Shown here: positions 59,926 through 64,000 of the stretch, piece after piece
Numbering within the stretch: the stretch's first letter is position 1
How the letters are laid out: every line of letters starts with the position of its first letter
The notes under the pieces: generated by a model
What the model was told of the DNA's origin: nothing
The model's database searches: none
The model's input: the letters and a program-made list of their open reading frames with translations, nothing else
DNA from: Plotosus lineatus
Taxonomy: Eukaryota > Chordata > Actinopteri > Siluriformes > Plotosidae
Reading direction: 5' to 3'
DNA: 64,000 nucleotides
NCBI GenBank assembly: GCA_024760905.1
Contig: CM045745.1
Location: 8,671,282 to 8,735,281, forward strand
Translations under genes and position numbers: made by a program

Positions 59926-60659
59926 GATTTTCATGTGTGGTTATCAGTGTATGTGTATCGTTTCCTTTTAAATATCTACTATAAAAATCTGTTCTAAAGG
60001 TGTGCCAACACAATCCTAATCACGATCCTGATTTGAACTTATCACATTAGAATGCAATTCTGTTGTTAGTCCGATATTTCAGTTGATTTTTTTCCCCAGA
60101 TATGTATCGCTATGCCAAATGTGAGTCACAAAAAGTAACCACCGAAAGTGGGCTCTTGGGTCCAAAAATGAAAAATGAGATTTTTACACAGTCAGATAGG
60201 GGAGACAAAAAGCTGCAAAATGCAGCAAAACGTTTGTCAATACCTTGAAAACTGACCGAGCGATGCCATTTCTTGTGTCAGCATTCAACTAAAAATTTCA
60301 AAAGACGTTTTAGAGAAAAATGAGCACAAAGATTGCCCATCTTCCAAGATCATTAGTCCTTAGTAACCAAACATTTTTATGCACCTCAGCCATATAAACT
60401 TTTAGAAAACATGTCTAAGAAGAGTTTTAGGAAGAGATGATAAGAGAAATCATCCTCATTTTAATCGGACAGGCACTTTTGAAACCCATCAGTCACCGTG
60501 GTAAGCCCCAAAAATTAACAAAAAAACCCGACTATTTTTTTTCATTTCTGTTTATTCCAATAAGATCAGTATGCATCTTTTCAATCATTATATAAAGGTT
60601 CAAATGCCTTCAAATGATACTGATTGAAAAAAACACTGTCAGGTTCAAATCACACTGAA

Positions 60660-60905
60660 ATTAAGAAAACTATATAACAAACCTCTCTGATCTCTTTATA
60701 CAAGTAAGCTTCATCAACTCTGCGCTCAGCATCATCATTTTCATCTATATCCTGCTCAGCAGAAAGGATCACATCTTCACAAACACCAGCCATCACACTT
60801 GTATTAACAGATGCCTCTTCTTCATCAACATCAAAATCAAAATCTTCATCAACACAGCTGGCACAGTCATCATCAGTTTGTTTATGTTTAAAAGGTATGA
60901 AACAT
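60660..60905 (-). other. acidic open stretch of unknown origin
   Basis: On the minus strand from about 60905 to 60660 an open frame encodes CFIPFKHKQTDDDCASC, then VDEDFDFDVDEEEASVNTS and AERRVDEAYLYKEIREVCY. The acidic composition resembles the N-terminus of piggyBac-like transposases, but no DDE-type domain was found in 59,900-60,600. It may be a coincidence of a GAT/GAA-rich repeat. Confidence 0.3.
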
Positions 60906-60967
60906 TTCAGTATTTTTCAGGTCTCGGTCAATTTTCGTACAAAACTAAGCAACCCACGATCAACCAC

Positions 60968-61130
60968 GATTATTATTATTATTATTATTATTATTATTGT
61001 GGATGCTTATATAACGCAATCTCATACACACGTATGCTCAATGCGCATTAGACCCCAGCGCTCCCTGCACTCCGGGTACCCGTCGCCACTGTATGGCACC
61101 AGTTGTTGCGTTGTTCTATACTTTTGATGC
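60968..61130 (-). mobile_element. SINE 3' part, inverted partner of 61474-61740
   Basis: On the minus strand the block CATCAAAAGTATAGAACAAC to GCATCCACAATAATAATAA matches the 3' half of the plus-strand SINE at 61598-61740. The tRNA-like head is absent and an (ATT)n tail of about 10 units terminates it. Confidence 0.85.
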
Positions 61131-61318
61131 ACACACACACAGTGCGCAAACGGTGCAAACGGTTAAATGAGCAGCATCTAGATGAACTAGTGCAATTTGA
61201 ATGAAGAAAATATATGTATGGGTGGGCCTACAAAATGTGAAAAAAGTAGTGCCTGAAGTGAGTGTGGCAAATGATTGCAAATGGTGCAATAGATGCACAA
61301 ATGAGCAGTCACTCACTG

Positions 61319-61322
<4 letters not shown>

Positions 61323-61358
<36 letters not shown>
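61323..61358. repeat. (GT)n microsatellite
   Basis: About 18 GT units between the two inverted SINE copies. Confidence 0.95.
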
Positions 61359-61361
<3 letters not shown>

Positions 61362-61473
61362 ATACCTCAGGTCTGCTGGAATATTAAGAAAAAGACATGA
61401 TTCCATTGCAATTCAGACAAAGAAAATCCGATATGCTCAGTACTTTAGAAACTTAATATGAGTATTGTATTAC

Positions 61474-61540
61474 TGGGGATTTAGCTCAGTCGGTAGAGCG
61501 TCCGCTTTATCCTCCGGAAGGTCGGAGTTCGAATCCGGCC
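61474..61540 (+). pseudogene. tRNA-like SINE head
   Basis: A-box region TTAGCTCAGTCGGTAGAGCG forms a perfect D stem (GCTC/GAGC). The T arm TCGGAGTTCGAATCCGG is intact. The anticodon arm is disrupted (TCCGC cannot pair with TCCGG) and the acceptor ends do not pair, so it is not a working tRNA gene but still has pol III-type boxes. Confidence 0.8.
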
Positions 61541-61740
61541 GTGTCATACCATGAGACGGTAAAATTTGGAAGTTGTTGCTTCCTGCTTGGCGCTCAGCAT
61601 CAAAAGGATAGAACAACGCAACAACTGGTGCTGTACAGTGGCGATGGGTACCCGGAGTGCAGGGAGCGCTGGGGTCTCATGTGCATTGAGCATATGCATG
61701 TATGAAATTGCCCTATATAAGCATCCACAATAATAATAGT
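61474..61740 (+). mobile_element. tRNA-headed SINE with (AAT)n tail
   Basis: Starts with a tRNA-like head (61474-61540), continues with a body containing TTGCTTCCTGCTTGGCGCTC and GGTACCCGGAGTGCAGGGAG, and ends GCATCCACAATAATAATAG. Confidence 0.85.
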
Positions 61741-61861
61741 TTATGCAAAAATCCGAATTTTGATAAAAATGGACCATTTTTACTTTTCTGGCCTTCATCT
61801 CAAAAGTGGTCTGTGCGACAAGCCCCTACTTTCGGTGGAGCGCCTCACAAATATGCACTGA

Positions 61862-63120
61862 TGTACTGACTATTCCAATGTTTCATCTAAAGTAATTACA
61901 AGTTATACCAATGTTACTCTGATTTATACTGATCTTCTTCTGACGCATCTCATTGTTCCCAAAATTTTACACAAATCAACATGCTAAATAATTATCTAAA
62001 TCCAATATGATCTCCTACACCGACACACCCTGCTTTAAACAGACTTGCTCTATAGAAATTCCAATTGTTCCCTGGTTATGTAGTGAGAGAATGCTAGCCA
62101 GACTAAATGATTTGACTGATATAGAGAAGGACAGGCATGTTTTACAAGAAAGTTCACCTGAATTTTTAGCACTAGAATTTTTGAGCTGAGACAAGAATCA
62201 TAGCTGTCTTTTATTCACAAAGATCTCTTTGAAAATATAGGAGGCTTCATTCTATTTTGCCCGAACCAGCACTCAGGAAATCTCTAAATTCATTACAATA
62301 AGCAGCTGACTTATCCAAGCAAAAGTGTTTCTAAAACCACTAATTCAACCTATTCATTTTTTCCAAGTTTCTGGCCTTATTCACGACCTCAAAATGTAAA
62401 GGGGATTAAAATATATCACTGAAGCTTTGAAGGATTTGTTGAAAAATGTCCTTGGAGTGTATAGTAGTCTAAATTGAATAAGTACTCCAAGTGCCAGTAA
62501 AACCTATGGAATAGAATCATCTCAAGGGTCTCTGCTATTCATGAGAAATGCCTGCGCATTTCACAATTTACAAATGTAGAAGGGCTATTATCTCAAATAT
62601 GCATGTTTCAGAGGTCCTGGTGTTGACATTGTAATGCCATGCAGCAGAGGTGATCAACAATATTCCTGGAGCTCCACTTGCCTGAAGCTCCTCCAATAAT
62701 GGTACCCACCTGACAGATCTAATCATCGCCTAAGTTTTTATTTCAAAGTCTGAAGTCTTAATTAGATGACAGATCGGTATAATTGTGGTTGGAGCAAGTC
62801 TTCAAGGAGGTAGCTCTCCAAAAACAGAGTTGGCAAACCCTGCCATATATCACAATCACTCAGGAGAGTTCATGCTGACTCCTGCAACATGTATGTGCTG
62901 CACTCTATTTCAATGCTGCTTTGCTTTCCATTGCACTTATATTAATATAATTTTTCTATATTTTTGCCTGAAAAACTGTAATTCAAGTGTTTTTTTTTTT
63001 TTTTGGGGGGGGGGGTACTATGATTTTATGATATACACAAGGATCCAGGGTTCATAAAACCACTTATATTACTAATATGTACCATCAAGTCCTGAAACCT
63101 TCAGAATCCCACATAACACG
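61862..63120. other. no gene recognised
   Basis: Mostly unique AT-rich sequence with a (T)14(G)10 homopolymer junction at 62991-63015. No exon or clear repeat. Confidence 0.5.
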
Positions 63121-63129
63121 AGTAAATCA

Positions 63130-63255
63130 ACAAAAAATGTAAATAATCTGGCACCATAACCTGTCTAGAAAGGGTCATTCATCAAAATCTAACCAGAGAG
63201 GCAACAAAGAGACCAAAAGTAACCCTGAAGGAGCTGGAAAGCTTCCCAGCAAATA
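63130..63255 (+). pseudogene. Tc1 transposase fragment
   Basis: Reads CTAACCAGAGAGGCAACAAA, then GAGACCAAAAGTAACCCTGA and AGGAGCTGGAAAGC, the RPKVTLKELE-type region of a fish Tc1 transposase. It is cut at 63255 by the family A MITE. Confidence 0.6.
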
Positions 63256-63553
63256 CAGTGGTATCTCACCTTACGAAATTAATCCGTTCCAGAAGTGGTT
63301 TCATAATCTGATTTTTTCGTAAGTTGAGTAGCATTTTACATGTAAAAGGCCCGATTCGTTCCAAGGCCCCCAATTCTACCCCTTAAACCCTTTAAAAATT
63401 ATAAATGTATACCTTTTAAGGCCTCCTCCTGCTTCAATATCGTACCGATGGTAGACAGGTTTTGGCCATATTCCTTTGCGATATCACTCAACCAAATGCC
63501 ACGAGCCCGCTTCTTCTTTTCACTTGCACCGGGAATCACTTTCACCGGGAATC

Positions 63554-63595
<42 letters not shown>

Positions 63596-64000
63596 ACGCG
63601 TGTGTTGACCATGTCTTCTTAGCAGAGTTATAATCTTACAAATGTTTATGCAAGGTTAAAAGCCTGAGCCAAAAAATAAAGTTGCAATGAGCACACTCAA
63701 AAAACTTACAAAACAACAGTAACTCTGTCCTTTACGCGTGTTAGAACTCCATGACGAACAATAGGTCGAAGGCACACAAAAAGCATCATGGGTATTATAG
63801 AGACACAGCTCCATAATAGCCAATGGGAGGGAGCTGCATCTCCGTGACGAACGATGGGTCGAAGGTACACGAAAAGCATCATGGGTATTATTGAAATTCA
63901 GTTCCATAATAAAAGCCAATGGGAGGGTGTGGCATCTCCATGATGAACAATGAGTCGAAGGCACACGAAAAGCATCATGGGTATTATTGAGATACAGCTC
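63256..64000 (-). mobile_element. Tigger-like MITE, family A, truncated by window end
   Basis: Starts after TA with CAGTGGTATCTCACCTTACG. It retains the HTH-derived block (63430-63530), the (GT)n tract (63556-63591) and, to the window end, at least three copies of a roughly 85-bp unit (CGAAAAGCATCATGGGTATT). The distal TIR is outside. Confidence 0.8.
63556..63591. repeat. (GT)n microsatellite inside family A MITE
   Basis: About 18 GT units at the same family position as at 7795 and 18027, bordered by GCGCACGCG. Confidence 0.95.

Noticed and set aside
61474..61540. Functional tRNA gene
   Set aside because: The anticodon stem and acceptor stem do not pair and the sequence continues into a SINE body.

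Overview
The window is a piece of a vertebrate, almost certainly teleost, nuclear genome. It is AT-rich and full of long (CA)n, (TA)n and (GA)n microsatellites. It carries tRNA-derived SINEs, RTE-like LINE tails, IR/DR-type Tc1 transposons, and many Tigger/pogo-like and hAT-like short elements. There are no bacterial operons, CRISPR arrays or viral genomes. The species cannot be named from what is visible.

One protein-coding gene is recognisable. It lies on the minus strand and spans about 238 to 47,989: echinoderm microtubule-associated protein-like 3 (eml3). Twenty-two coding exons were joined by reading GT/AG sites and codon phase. Every junction is phase-consistent and together they give about 940 codons, close to the size of human EML3. 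In order they encode the N-terminal coiled-coil trimerisation segment, a low-complexity linker carrying a TQT motif, the HELP motif, and the tandem WD40-type propellers of the TAPE domain, ending at a stop at 238-240. The first coding exon (start codon and a few residues) was not found. It lies upstream of 47,989, either in the repeat-rich 48-64 kb region or outside the window.

Layout by region. 0-13 kb: the last eight eml3 exons, with a LINE tail, SINEs, a hAT element and nested Tigger/Tc1 elements between them. 13-19.6 kb: one intron (12,960-19,681) made almost wholly of repeats. 19.6-31.9 kb: the central exons encoding HELP and the first propeller, with several foldback elements. 31.9-40.4 kb: microexons of 30 and 29 bp separated by a pile-up of a full-length Tc1 relic, a THAP-containing TIR element and Tigger/hAT MITEs, plus a 70-bp tandem repeat. 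40.4-48 kb: the N-terminal exons and a 1.5-kb, 29-bp-period minisatellite. 48-64 kb: no recognisable host exon, only SINEs, Tigger-like elements, LINE reverse-transcriptase remains, a hAT BED-finger fragment and an inverted SINE pair.

I do not see a new multi-gene system. The interest lies in mobile-DNA architecture inside one gene. A LINE insertion has a target-site duplication that touches a 5' splice site. One SINE head is joined to two different 3' tails, one of them resembling the resident LINE. A Tigger-type MITE family carries a microsatellite at the same internal position in several copies. One of those MITEs has expanded an internal 70-bp block into an alternating A-B-A-B array rich in CCAAT boxes.
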